In this document: positions 1-5,539 of the stretch, piece by piece
Layout: every line of letters starts with the position of its first letter
Position numbering within the stretch: position 1 is the stretch's first letter
DNA from: Ignavibacteriales bacterium
GTDB lineage: Bacteria > Bacteroidota > Ignavibacteria > Ignavibacteriales > Ignavibacteriaceae
Assembly (NCBI GenBank): GCA_003142915.1
Contig: PLNZ01000190.1
Span: 1 to 5,539, forward strand
DNA length: 5,539 nucleotides
Direction of reading: 5' to 3'
Program-made: the position numbers and the translations under genes
The notes under the pieces: generated by a model
Databases searched by the model: none
The model's input: the letters and a program-made list of their open reading frames with translations, nothing else
Told to the model about the DNA's origin: nothing

Positions 1-308
1 ACAAATACGGGAACGGCATTCAACCTTGAAACAACTCCGGCTGTTGCAAAAAAAGAATAATCCGGTACGATCACCTCATCTCCTTGTTGAATATCCAATG
101 CCATAAGAGCAATTAACAATGCATCTGTTCCGGATGATACGCCTATAGCTTTTTTTGCTCCAAGGTATGCAGCAATCGATTCTTCTAATTTTTCAACTTC
201 AGGTCCAAGTATAAAATACTGAGACTCCGCAACTTTAATAAGAGCTTTATCCAATTCATTTTTTAGAGCAGCATATTGTGCTTTTAGATCAAGTAATGGG
301 ACTTTCAT
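1..308 (-). CDS. DegT/DnrJ/EryC1 (WbpE-like) PLP-dependent sugar aminotransferase, N-terminal part
   Basis: The first 102 codons of a sugar-nucleotide aminotransferase are present; the rest lies beyond the left edge, so the gene is cut by the window rather than broken. It starts MKVPLLDLKAQY, the usual opening of the DegT/DnrJ/EryC1/StrS family. GPEVEKLE (residues 35-42) and the PLP-phosphate-binding segment SSGTDALL (58-65) follow, then GDEVIVPDYSFFATA (76-90), where an aromatic residue normally stacks on the cofactor. The Schiff-base lysine would lie outside the window. Family knowledge: these enzymes transfer an amino group from glutamate to a keto-sugar nucleotide in the cytoplasm. The WbpE/WlbC branch acts at C3 of a 3-keto UDP-GlcNAc uronate. 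The dehydrogenase gene ends 9 bp upstream, which fits that pathway. The family is certain; the WbpE assignment is inferred from context and the N-terminal sequence. A different 4-amino or 3-amino sugar transaminase cannot be excluded. Confidence 0.93.
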   Translation of the reverse strand, partial: MKVPLLDLKAQYAALKNELDKALIKVAESQYFILGPEVEKLEESIAAYLGAKKAIGVSSGTDALLIALMALDIQQGDEVIVPDYSFFATAGVVSRLNAVPVF

Positions 309-313
309 TTTTT

Positions 314-319
314 CCCTTT
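314..319 (-). promoter_or_regulatory. Shine-Dalgarno of the aminotransferase gene, overlapping the previous stop codon
   Basis: Read on the minus strand, AAAGGG lies 5 nt before the ATG at 308-306. Its A residues overlap the TAA stop (320-318) of the dehydrogenase gene. This supports the chosen start and suggests translational coupling: ribosomes finishing the dehydrogenase stop on the ribosome binding site of the next gene. Confidence 0.7.
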
Positions 320-1697
320 AAGCTTTAAATAATTTATTGTTGTTTATTGCACTGCCGGTTGAATTCCCACTCTTTTGGGAAAAGACATTCCTGGTATCAA
401 TAATCAGTTTTGAATTTTCAAGAATGAATTCTGCATTTTCCTTATAATACGTATGGTCAGTACTTAAAAGGATTAAATCATATTTGGACAGATTTTCTTT
501 TGTTAATTCAACGGAAGTCATATTATATTTATATTTTCTTGTAGGGGGAAGCTTTGGGATAAAGGGATCGTTATAATCTACCTCTGCCCCTTTCTTCCTC
601 AAAATTTCAATCAATTTTAATGTCGGTGATTCCCTCATATCATCAATGTCTTTTTTATAAGATGCGCCCAAGATTAAAGTCTTTGTTCCGTTTAAATATT
701 TTTTATTTTTATTCAGCGCTTCAAATATTTTTTCAACGACATAATAAGGCATTGCTGTATTAACTTCTCCGGCTAATTCTATAAACCGCGTATTAATGTC
801 ATATTCCCGGGCTTTCCATGTTAAATAAAACGGATCAATGGGAATGCAGTGGCCTCCCAACCCAGGACCCGGATAGAAAGCCTGGAATCCGAAAGGTTTG
901 GTTTTAGCAGCTTCAATTACTTCCCAAATATTTATATCCATCCTGTCGAATACCATTTTAAGCTCATTTACAAGAGCAATATTTACGGAACGATATATGT
1001 TTTCCAACAGTTTGGCAGATTCAGCAACCTTTGGTGAGGAAACCGGAACCGTTTTCACAATTATCTTATTATATAAAGCAACAGCTACTTTAAGACAATC
1101 CGGTGTAACTCCTCCGACTATTTTGGGGATGGTAGCAGTGGAAAAATCAGGGTTATTAGGATCCTCACGTTCCGGGCTGAATGCCAGATAAAAATCTTTT
1201 CCCACAACTAATTTGGACTGTGAGTTATTCCCTTTCTGCGTATTAGTCAGGTTATAACTTTCCTCAAGCATGGGAAGTAAAATTTCTTCGGTTGTACCGG
1301 GATAAGTGGAAGACTCCAGTACTACAAGCTGTCCCTTTCTGAAATTGCCGGCAACAAGCTTACCCGAATTTACTATATAAGTTAAATCAGGTCCTTTATG
1401 TTCATCCAGCGGAGTAGGAACGCAAATAATTACCGCATCACAGGATCGTAAACGTGAAAAATCCGAGGTAGCTGAAAATTTTTTATTTTCAACTGCATTT
1501 TTGATTTTTTCTGCTTTTATATGTTTGATATAACTTTTACCGCTGTTAAGGATAGGAATTTTTGCTTCATCAATATCAAATCCCAATACAGGAAATCCCT
1601 TGCCGGCAAATTCAAGAGCCAGTGGTAAGCCGACATATCCAAGACCGATTATTCCGATTACTGCAGAGTAGTTATCTATCTTCTTTATTAATTCCAT
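318..1697 (-). CDS. wbpA: WbpA-type UDP-N-acetylglucosamine 6-dehydrogenase (nucleotide-sugar dehydrogenase)
   Basis: This complete 459-residue cytoplasmic enzyme belongs to the UDP-glucose/GDP-mannose dehydrogenase family, which oxidises C6 of a UDP-hexose to a carboxylate with two NAD+. An N-terminal Rossmann domain carries GLGYVGLP (residues 18-25), VPTPL (93-97) and ESSTYPGTTEE (128-138). The central domain has SPEREDP (174-180), the ESAKLLEN segment (226-233) with the conserved lysine K229 and N233, and the active-site loop GLGGHCIPIDPF (279-290) with the nucleophile C284. The C-terminal UDP-binding domain includes GASYKKDIDDMRESP (344-358) and the arginine of DTRN (R436). The wording of the Cys loop and of YPGPG just before it is that of WbpA (UDP-GlcNAc to UDP-GlcNAcA) rather than WecC or plain UDP-glucose dehydrogenases; substrate choice remains an inference. 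A weak GAG ribosome site lies 6 nt before the ATG. The aminotransferase gene follows after 9 bp, forming a two-gene unit for an amino-uronic sugar of a surface polysaccharide. Confidence 0.95.
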   Translation of the reverse strand: MELIKKIDNYSAVIGIIGLGYVGLPLALEFAGKGFPVLGFDIDEAKIPILNSGKSYIKHIKAEKIKNAVENKKFSATSDFSRLRSCDAVIICVPTPLDEHKGPDLTYIVNSGKLVAGNFRKGQLVVLESSTYPGTTEEILLPMLEESYNLTNTQKGNNSQSKLVVGKDFYLAFSPEREDPNNPDFSTATIPKIVGGVTPDCLKVAVALYNKIIVKTVPVSSPKVAESAKLLENIYRSVNIALVNELKMVFDRMDINIWEVIEAAKTKPFGFQAFYPGPGLGGHCIPIDPFYLTWKAREYDINTRFIELAGEVNTAMPYYVVEKIFEALNKNKKYLNGTKTLILGASYKKDIDDMRESPTLKLIEILRKKGAEVDYNDPFIPKLPPTRKYKYNMTSVELTKENLSKYDLILLSTDHTYYKENAEFILENSKLIIDTRNVFSQKSGNSTGSAINNNKLFKA

Positions 1698-1829
1698 AAT
1701 ATTCTCATTTTTAATAAATTCAGAAAATAAGTTTGATAATTTAATAATAATGATTCTTTTTTACTAAGGATTAATTCTACCGTCTTAATTTTAACCAGGT
1801 TCAACTTTAATATTGCTTCTATTGATTAC

Positions 1830-1837
1830 CAAATGTA
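1830..1837 (-). promoter_or_regulatory. Possible Bacteroidota-type -7 promoter element (TACATTTG)
   Basis: Read on the minus strand this is TACATTTG, an exact match to the TAnnTTTG -7 element known for the primary sigma factor of Bacteroidota. It lies about 130 bp upstream of the dehydrogenase start. The expected -33 TTG is not clear: the triplet about 21 nt further upstream is GTG. A single 8-mer match in AT-rich DNA is weak evidence, and the assignment also depends on the unproven phylum. It is the best-placed promoter candidate I found for the sugar-nucleotide genes. Confidence 0.25.
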
Positions 1838-1880
1838 CTAAAAATAATCCAGGATAATCACCTAACTTCATGCAGTCGGA

Positions 1881-1911
1881 TACGCAAATCATCTTAAGAG
1901 GAGTTTGCATA
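1881..1911 (-). repeat. Imperfect inverted repeat, foldable in minus-strand RNA
   Basis: TACGCAAA (1881-1888) faces TTTGCATA (1904-1911) across 15 nt. In a minus-strand transcript the single mismatch becomes a G-U pair, giving a continuous 8-bp stem; in a plus-strand transcript it would be a C-A mismatch. The loop itself is nearly palindromic around CTTAAG (1893-1898). No T-run follows on the minus strand, so it is not a standard intrinsic terminator. A second copy of TACGCAAA lies at 1929-1936 in direct orientation. Confidence 0.45.
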
Positions 1912-1917
1912 AATTGA

Positions 1918-1931
1918 GTAACTCTTGTTAC
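1918..1931. repeat. Short perfect hairpin GTAAC-TCTT-GTTAC
   Basis: This is a 5-bp perfect stem with a 4-nt loop, lying between the other two inverted repeats of this spacer. On its own it could be chance. It is listed because three foldable elements fall within about 110 bp. Confidence 0.35.
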
Positions 1932-1957
1932 GCAAAATTTTATATTTAAATAACCAC

Positions 1958-1991
1958 GACCTTTGGCATAGTTATCACTTTGTGATAGGTC
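1958..1991. repeat. Two-part hairpin (5+5 bp stem with an 11-nt one-sided bulge)
   Basis: GACCT (1958-1962) pairs with AGGTC (1987-1991). Inside it ATCAC (1974-1978) pairs with GTGAT (1982-1986) around a TTT loop. The right-hand arms are contiguous, and the left-hand arms are separated by 11 nt (1963-1973). The structure starts 36 bp past the GH31 stop codon in the direction of transcription. It may cap the 3' end of that message, but no T-run follows on either strand, so a simple intrinsic terminator is not supported. Confidence 0.45.
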
Positions 1992-2026
1992 TTGAATATA
2001 AATCTCTTTATTCTGTTTAAGATGAC

Positions 2027-4642
2027 TTAATTAATAGAAGCCTTCAGCAATTCAAATGATTTATACAGCTTTGTTCCTTCGCCTGCCTGCTCTTCAATCA
2101 TCTTGATTAATTCAGGCATTTTATTATCCAGTGTCTTTAATTCAATTATTGCAGACGAGGGATTGATAGTAATTCTATTTCCCGTCTGTGCTGCAGCTAT
2201 AACCGAATCGGAATTGGTTTCACTTTCATTCCAACCGGATATTTGTATTTCTTTTGCAACTTTCATTAAATTACTGAATAATTTTTTCTTGCCCGAAAGC
2301 AAATTCAAATCAGTTTCAGAAAATTTAACTTCAATATCAACCTTTTTATGTACGCTTATTGCCGGAGTAAAAATATATGTAGTTAACTCGCTTCCGTTGT
2401 AATTCCACGAATTGAGTTTTCCTTCATCATTATAATTATATTCTTTTCCATTTACTTTTACCCCGGACAGTGGATAAGAAGCTTGCAATCTTATCTCATA
2501 AGATCTTGTTTCCGGCATTCCGTGGTATTCTCCATTAAGCGGTTCAATTTTAATGCTCAAGCTTTTTTCATTAGGTTTGGAAAATGAGACGTTTGTAAAA
2601 GTATACTTACCTTTTTTGAAATTCTCGTTATTCCCTTCATCGTCATATATTTTGGTTCTGCCAGAATCACCGGGGAAAATATTTAATATCAGGTAATCTT
2701 TCTTTTCATCAGCCGTATTATTTACATCCTGTTGCATGGGAATTATTGCTCCTGCTTTTACGAAGACGGGAATTTCTTCAATACAGAATGGCCTTTTAAT
2801 AATTTTACCACCTGTTAAAATAGAACCGGACGACCATTCAATCCATTTGCCTTCCGGCAGCCAAACTTTTTGAGCGGTATATAAATTGTCCCTCCCTTTT
2901 GCATCCTGACCGAGAGGATGAGTAACCGGTGCAATAATCATATCGTTGCCGAACATATATTGGTTCTTCAAATCATAAGCAATTTTTTCTTTCGGATAAT
3001 CATAATACATAGGGCGCAGCATAGATATTCCCGTATCATAAGCTTCTCTGGCAGCGGTATAGATATAAGGGATTAATGAGTAACGCAGTTTTATTGCATT
3101 CCTCATGGCATAAAAATAATCCACAGGATAAGCCCATATTCTTCTTTCTATATTGGGATTCTTCGTAGAGTGCGTTCTCAATATCGGGCTGAAGGCTCCC
3201 CATTCTATCCATCTCGTATAGAGTTCCGGATTCTTCTGCTGATCGCCGCTCATGTGTCCGCCTATATCGTGGCTCCAAAAGCCATAACCGACATTTGCAG
3301 CAGTTGAAGTAAAGTAAGGCTGATAATCGAGCGACGCCCATGTTATGTGCGTATCGCCGGAAAATCCAATCTGGTAGCGGTGATTTCCCAATCCACCCCA
3401 GCGGTGAAATAATAAAGCCCGTTTCTCATTTCTTCTTTCCATGTCGCTGAATAAAACATAGTTAAGATAAAATGTTGGATTAACCCCTTTTATTGCCGTC
3501 TTGCCCCATTGCTGCCAATCGAGCCACCAAAAGTCTATTCCTTCTTTTTCCATAGGATGCAGAACTAAATCAAGAAAGTTCCGCGCGTACTTTTTATTTG
3601 TTATATCAAACGGAATATATTTTTGGGTAACAGGATCAATTCCCATCGCATTAGCAAAAGCAGGATATACATCTTCGTGAGGTTGAATTCCCGATGCAGG
3701 ATGAAGATTCATACATGTTTTAATATTTAGTTTGCCTGTATATTCAAGAAATTTTTGCGGATCCGGAAAAACGGATTTATTCCATGTAAAACCTGTCCAG
3801 CCGTAAGACTCCCCTGATTGATCATATAATTTTTTCCCGTCTTTATACCACTCAGGTCTATCTACAATATGCCAATCCATGTCGATAACCAGCACATCAA
3901 GCGGCACATCGTGAATCTTAAATTCATTTATTAAGTCTTTAAATTCCTGATCGGTATACTTCCAGTAGCGCGACCACCAATAACCAAAAGCAAACTTAGG
4001 AGGCAGTGCAATTTTCCCGGCAACCTCTGTGTATTCTTTTAATATGGTTTTGTAATCATAACCGTATACAAAGAAATATAAATCCTGCTCTTTCTTATCA
4101 GGACGCGGCATAACCCACTGCCAATCGGAATTATCAAACAAAGGTCTTTCCGAATCGTCAATTAAAGTCCAGCCATCTGTAGAAAGAAGACCGTTTTCCA
4201 GTGTAGTAGAGCCGTTTACACCGTCAAGTGTCCGGGCAGTGCCGAGTAAATTCCCTTTATTTTCAATCCCCGGATTCCATATTTTCTTAGCTCCGTCTAT
4301 TTCAAATACAATTTGAAGATTATCTGCCGTAAATCTTCCGCTGTTTAATTTATATCTTAATAATGCTGCGTCTGTTTTAATTTGCAGATAACCGCCAACT
4401 TCTGTTTTTTCAAATTTCGGAACAGGTAATTTCCTATCGACAAATGTAAGCGAGGCATTATCTACAAAGCTTCCGTCTTCGGACCATTCCATTCTAATAA
4501 TGTGAGGTGTAAGAATAGTGAATCGGACATTCCCTGATATTACTGTTGCTTCAGGATTAGCTTTACCTTCATATTGCTGCGAAAACAATTGAACTGAAAA
4601 TAACAATAAAAGGGAAGTAAAAAGAAGTATTTGTTTCTTCAT
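2027..4642 (-). CDS. Secreted GH31 family glycosidase (alpha-glycosidase, specificity unassigned)
   Basis: This 871-residue exported retaining glycosidase has an N-terminal signal peptide (MKKQ, hydrophobic residues 5-20, likely cleavage after LFS at 21/22). No lipobox cysteine is present, so a periplasmic or secreted location is inferred. Residues about 30-200 form the GH31 N-terminal beta-sandwich. The (beta/alpha)8 barrel begins near PPKFAFGYWWSRYW (214-227). VIDMDWH (252-258) supplies a subsite -1 aspartate, WWLDWQQW (372-379) the expected nucleophile D375, and HRWGG (413-417) followed by GFSGDT (426-431) the expected acid/base D430. SHDIGG (457-462) and RTHST (489-493) complete the pocket. 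A beta domain follows (about 560-640), then a DUF5110-like domain (FPGDSGRTKIYDDEG, 656-670), then an extra C-terminal stretch (about 775-871) that I cannot assign. The WLDWQQ context differs from the DMNE context of ordinary alpha-glucosidases, so the substrate could be another alpha-linked sugar. There is no clear Shine-Dalgarno; the ATG is fixed by the signal peptide. No SusC/SusD pair is visible. Confidence 0.95.
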   Translation of the reverse strand: MKKQILLFTSLLLLFSVQLFSQQYEGKANPEATVISGNVRFTILTPHIIRMEWSEDGSFVDNASLTFVDRKLPVPKFEKTEVGGYLQIKTDAALLRYKLNSGRFTADNLQIVFEIDGAKKIWNPGIENKGNLLGTARTLDGVNGSTTLENGLLSTDGWTLIDDSERPLFDNSDWQWVMPRPDKKEQDLYFFVYGYDYKTILKEYTEVAGKIALPPKFAFGYWWSRYWKYTDQEFKDLINEFKIHDVPLDVLVIDMDWHIVDRPEWYKDGKKLYDQSGESYGWTGFTWNKSVFPDPQKFLEYTGKLNIKTCMNLHPASGIQPHEDVYPAFANAMGIDPVTQKYIPFDITNKKYARNFLDLVLHPMEKEGIDFWWLDWQQWGKTAIKGVNPTFYLNYVLFSDMERRNEKRALLFHRWGGLGNHRYQIGFSGDTHITWASLDYQPYFTSTAANVGYGFWSHDIGGHMSGDQQKNPELYTRWIEWGAFSPILRTHSTKNPNIERRIWAYPVDYFYAMRNAIKLRYSLIPYIYTAAREAYDTGISMLRPMYYDYPKEKIAYDLKNQYMFGNDMIIAPVTHPLGQDAKGRDNLYTAQKVWLPEGKWIEWSSGSILTGGKIIKRPFCIEEIPVFVKAGAIIPMQQDVNNTADEKKDYLILNIFPGDSGRTKIYDDEGNNENFKKGKYTFTNVSFSKPNEKSLSIKIEPLNGEYHGMPETRSYEIRLQASYPLSGVKVNGKEYNYNDEGKLNSWNYNGSELTTYIFTPAISVHKKVDIEVKFSETDLNLLSGKKKLFSNLMKVAKEIQISGWNESETNSDSVIAAAQTGNRITINPSSAIIELKTLDNKMPELIKMIEEQAGEGTKLYKSFELLKASIN

Positions 4643-4948
4643 ATTACACTTTTAACAATATTATTAAAACCCTATAATTTAAAAGTTAATTTATACTCGT
4701 ATAATTTAGTAAAAAGAGAGAACTTAATACAAAATATTATTATCTATTAAGCAGGCACGCATTTAGGATTATACTAATTCTTCTCATCTAAAAAGCGGAT
4801 CATATTATATATAAATCTAAAATAATGCCCTGAATTGGATAGCCCTTTTTATATAAATCCTTTAAACAATCAATTTAGTATTAGAAAAAGAAAAGCATTC
4901 TATATAAACATAACAACTACAGAAAAGAAGTAGCCAGCGAACCTGAAG
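4643..4948. other. AT-rich spacer between the P-II and GH31 genes
   Basis: I see no convincing gene in these 306 bp; minus-strand frames are broken by frequent stops. The spacer should hold the GH31 promoter and the end of the P-II message, but I cannot name a clear -10/-35 pair or an intrinsic terminator. It contains the palindrome at 4691-4704 and a 10-bp direct repeat TATATAAATC at 4808-4817 and 4850-4859, which may simply reflect base composition. Confidence 0.6.
4691..4704. promoter_or_regulatory. Operator-like palindrome TTATAC-TC-GTATAA upstream of the GH31 gene
   Basis: This perfect 6-bp inverted repeat around a 2-bp centre lies 49-62 bp before the GH31 start, where the promoter would be expected. 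Its size and symmetry suit a dimeric helix-turn-helix repressor or activator, and sugar-responsive regulators often control glycosidases. The regulator is not in the window, so the role is inferred from position and symmetry only. A+T richness makes chance palindromes more likely. Confidence 0.4.
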
Positions 4949-5287
4949 TTACAGCGCTTCTTCACCGGTTTCTTCTGTACGCACTCTAATTACTTCTTCA
5001 ATAGGAGTAATAAATATTTTACCATCCCCAACTTCGCCTGTTTTAGAAGTGTTTACTATTATTGAAATAGCTTTATCTACCAAATTATCCGGGCAGACAA
5101 GCTCAATTTTTATTTTGGGCACAAATTCAATTTTATATTCGGCGCCTCTGTAAATTTCCCTGTGACCCTTTTGCCTGCCATACCCCTTTACTTCGGTTAT
5201 GGTAATACCTTTAAAGCCTGCATCCTGAAGATTGTGGTGAACATCATCAAGTTTATGCGGACGAATTATGGCGATTATCATTTTCAT
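4949..5287 (-). CDS. glnB: P-II family nitrogen/carbon-status signal protein
   Basis: This complete 112-residue protein has the usual P-II length. P-II trimers bind ATP/ADP and 2-oxoglutarate in the cytoplasm and adjust ammonium uptake, glutamine synthetase control and other nitrogen enzymes through their T-loop. The T-loop Y-R-G-A-E-Y (residues 46-51) carries Y51, the tyrosine uridylylated in proteobacterial homologues. Q39, K58, K90, R101 and R103, which contact 2-oxoglutarate or nucleotide in known structures, are all present, as is the TGEVGDGKIF signature (83-92). The start is chosen because it places Y51 at canonical numbering; a CAGG site lies 6 nt upstream. No amtB, glnA or uridylyltransferase gene is adjacent. 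The acidic residue at 54 and the absence of amtB favour GlnB over GlnK, but the split is not firm outside Proteobacteria. Upstream murB is on the same strand, 122 bp away. Confidence 0.97.
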   Translation of the reverse strand: MKMIIAIIRPHKLDDVHHNLQDAGFKGITITEVKGYGRQKGHREIYRGAEYKIEFVPKIKIELVCPDNLVDKAISIIVNTSKTGEVGDGKIFITPIEEVIRVRTEETGEEAL

Positions 5288-5317
5288 TTTATACCTGTTA
5301 ATTAAGTATTAAAGTTT

Positions 5318-5346
5318 ATCCGCTAATTAATTTTTTAACTGCGGAT
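5318..5346. repeat. Hairpin ATCCGC / GCGGAT in the leader of the P-II gene
   Basis: A perfect 6-bp GC-containing stem (5318-5323 with 5341-5346) encloses a 17-nt AT-rich loop. It lies 31 bp before the P-II start, between murB and the P-II gene. On the plus strand a run of ten T (5352-5361) follows 5 nt after the stem, which resembles an intrinsic terminator in the plus direction, although no plus-strand gene is visible. On the minus strand the A-run precedes the stem. There it could instead be a leader hairpin of the P-II message or an operator. Confidence 0.4.
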
Positions 5347-5409
5347 TTGAATTTTTTTTTTATAACTGATGTTATATAAAAGATATTGAAAATAACTACG
5401 TAATGTGAG

Positions 5410-5539
5410 TTAATAAATATTTATTTCTTCATGCAGAATTATTCCAAATTTATCAAATACCGAATTTTTAATCTCATCAGCTAATTGTAAAATTTCCTCT
5501 GCTTTTGCCCCGCCATAATTAACCAGCACAAGAGACTGT
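5410..5539 (-). CDS. murB: UDP-N-acetylenolpyruvoylglucosamine reductase (MurB), C-terminal end
   Basis: The final 42 codons of MurB are present; the gene continues past the right edge. MurB is the cytoplasmic flavoenzyme that reduces UDP-GlcNAc-enolpyruvate with NADPH to UDP-N-acetylmuramate, the second committed step of peptidoglycan precursor synthesis. The fragment shows the typical end of the family: LVLVNYGGAKAEEILQLA, then a helix, then FGIILHEEINIY before TAA. The second glutamate of LHEEI aligns with the catalytic Glu of E. coli MurB (E325 in LEPEV), so the enzyme looks intact here. The FAD-binding part is not in view. Ending just after this strand, without a further tail, is common in the shorter MurB type. 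It is unusual to see it next to a P-II gene rather than other mur/fts genes, but the upstream side is hidden. Confidence 0.9.
   Translation of the reverse strand, partial: QSLVLVNYGGAKAEEILQLADEIKNSVFDKFGIILHEEINIY

Larger units (their letters stand above)
1791..2030 (-). other. Stop-free 79-codon frame without a clear start, filling the spacer after the GH31 gene
   Basis: Between the GH31 stop and the dehydrogenase start there are 329 bp without a recognised gene. One minus-strand frame stays open from position 2030, 4 bp inside the GH31 3' end, to a TAA at 1793-1791. There is no ATG in its first half; the first in-frame ATG is at 1910-1908 and would give 39 residues beginning MQTPLKMICVSDCMKLGDYP and ending NIKVEPG. 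No good Shine-Dalgarno precedes it: an AAGAG lies about 11-15 nt upstream. The peptide has no family I recognise. Such a long open frame is somewhat unusual in DNA this AT-rich. It could be chance, a decayed gene or mobile-element relic, or the by-product of a structured RNA or repeat occupying the same DNA. The rest of the spacer (1698-1790) is plain AT-rich leader. Confidence 0.3.

Noticed and set aside
849..1191. Two overlapping plus-strand open frames (849-1037 and 898-1191)
   Set aside because: They lie wholly antisense to the well-conserved dehydrogenase gene, have no family resemblance, and are explained as mirror frames of it.
1793..1801. Small palindrome AACC-A-GGTT in the dehydrogenase leader
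   Set aside because: Its arms are only 4 bp with no extended symmetry; expected by chance.
1889..2025. Terminal-inverted-repeat-like pair TCATCTTAA (1889-1897) and TTAAGATGA (2017-2025)
   Set aside because: Nine-bp arms 119 bp apart can arise by chance in AT-rich DNA; no flanking target duplication or transposase is seen, so I do not call a miniature element.
2103..2402. Plus-strand open frame of 99 codons
   Set aside because: It is antisense to the C-terminal part of the GH31 gene and its translation has no recognisable motif.
3036..3341. Minus-strand open frame of 101 codons in another frame
   Set aside because: It is fully inside the GH31 catalytic barrel, whose own frame carries the conserved residues; the alternative frame is rich in Cys, Leu and Arg with no family signal.
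4808..4859. Direct repeat TATATAAATC at 4808-4817 and 4850-4859
   Set aside because: It is only 10 bp of almost pure A/T in an AT-rich spacer; not distinguishable from composition.
5393..5412. TAACT/AGTTA inverted repeat overlapping the murB stop, as a possible murB terminator
   Set aside because: The stem is only 5 bp with a 10-nt loop, and the following T-rich stretch is interrupted; too weak to call a terminator.
4949..5539. A CRISPR array, tRNA, riboswitch or phage/IS gene in the window
   Set aside because: I looked across all spacers, including this one, and found no regularly spaced repeats, cloverleaf, known aptamer signature, transposase or integrase.

Overview
The window reads as an AT-rich chromosomal fragment of a Bacteroidota-type bacterium, possibly of the Ignavibacteria/Chlorobi side. 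This placement is inferred from A+T richness, weak Shine-Dalgarno sites on several genes, a secreted glycosidase whose signal peptide ends in a typical 'LFS-QQ' junction, and the style of the sugar-nucleotide genes. No rRNA or marker gene fixes the taxon. All five recognisable genes lie on the minus strand, so the genetic order runs from high to low coordinates: murB (C-terminal end only), a P-II signal protein (glnB-like), a secreted GH31 glycosidase, a WbpA-type UDP-sugar 6-dehydrogenase, and a DegT/WbpE-type aminotransferase (N-terminal third only).

Region by region: 5410-5539 holds the last 42 codons of murB (peptidoglycan precursor synthesis). A 122-bp spacer with a hairpin leads to the complete 112-residue P-II protein (4949-5287), which keeps the T-loop tyrosine Y51 and the ATP/2-oxoglutarate residues. 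A 306-bp AT-rich spacer (4643-4948) contains no convincing gene but carries a clean operator-like palindrome about 50 bp upstream of the next gene. The 871-residue GH31 enzyme (2027-4642) has an intact catalytic pair (D375 and D430) in an uncommon sequence context, a DUF5110-like beta domain and an unassigned C-terminal extension. The 329-bp spacer 1698-2026 is the most puzzling stretch: it combines several foldable inverted repeats with a 79-codon stop-free minus-strand frame that has no good start.

The last two genes (318-1697 and 1-308) are 9 bp apart and are almost certainly co-transcribed. Together they match the first and third steps of the UDP-GlcNAc to UDP-2,3-diamino-uronate route (WbpA, then WbpB, then WbpE, then WbpD). 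The left edge is therefore the start of a surface-polysaccharide (O-antigen or capsule) sugar-nucleotide operon that continues outside the window. The murB, P-II and GH31 genes have separate roles and wide spacers and need not belong to that operon.

I do not see a convincing novel multi-gene system here. The items most worth a second look are the 1791-2030 interval, the palindrome before the GH31 gene, and the unassigned specificity and C-terminal tail of the GH31 enzyme.
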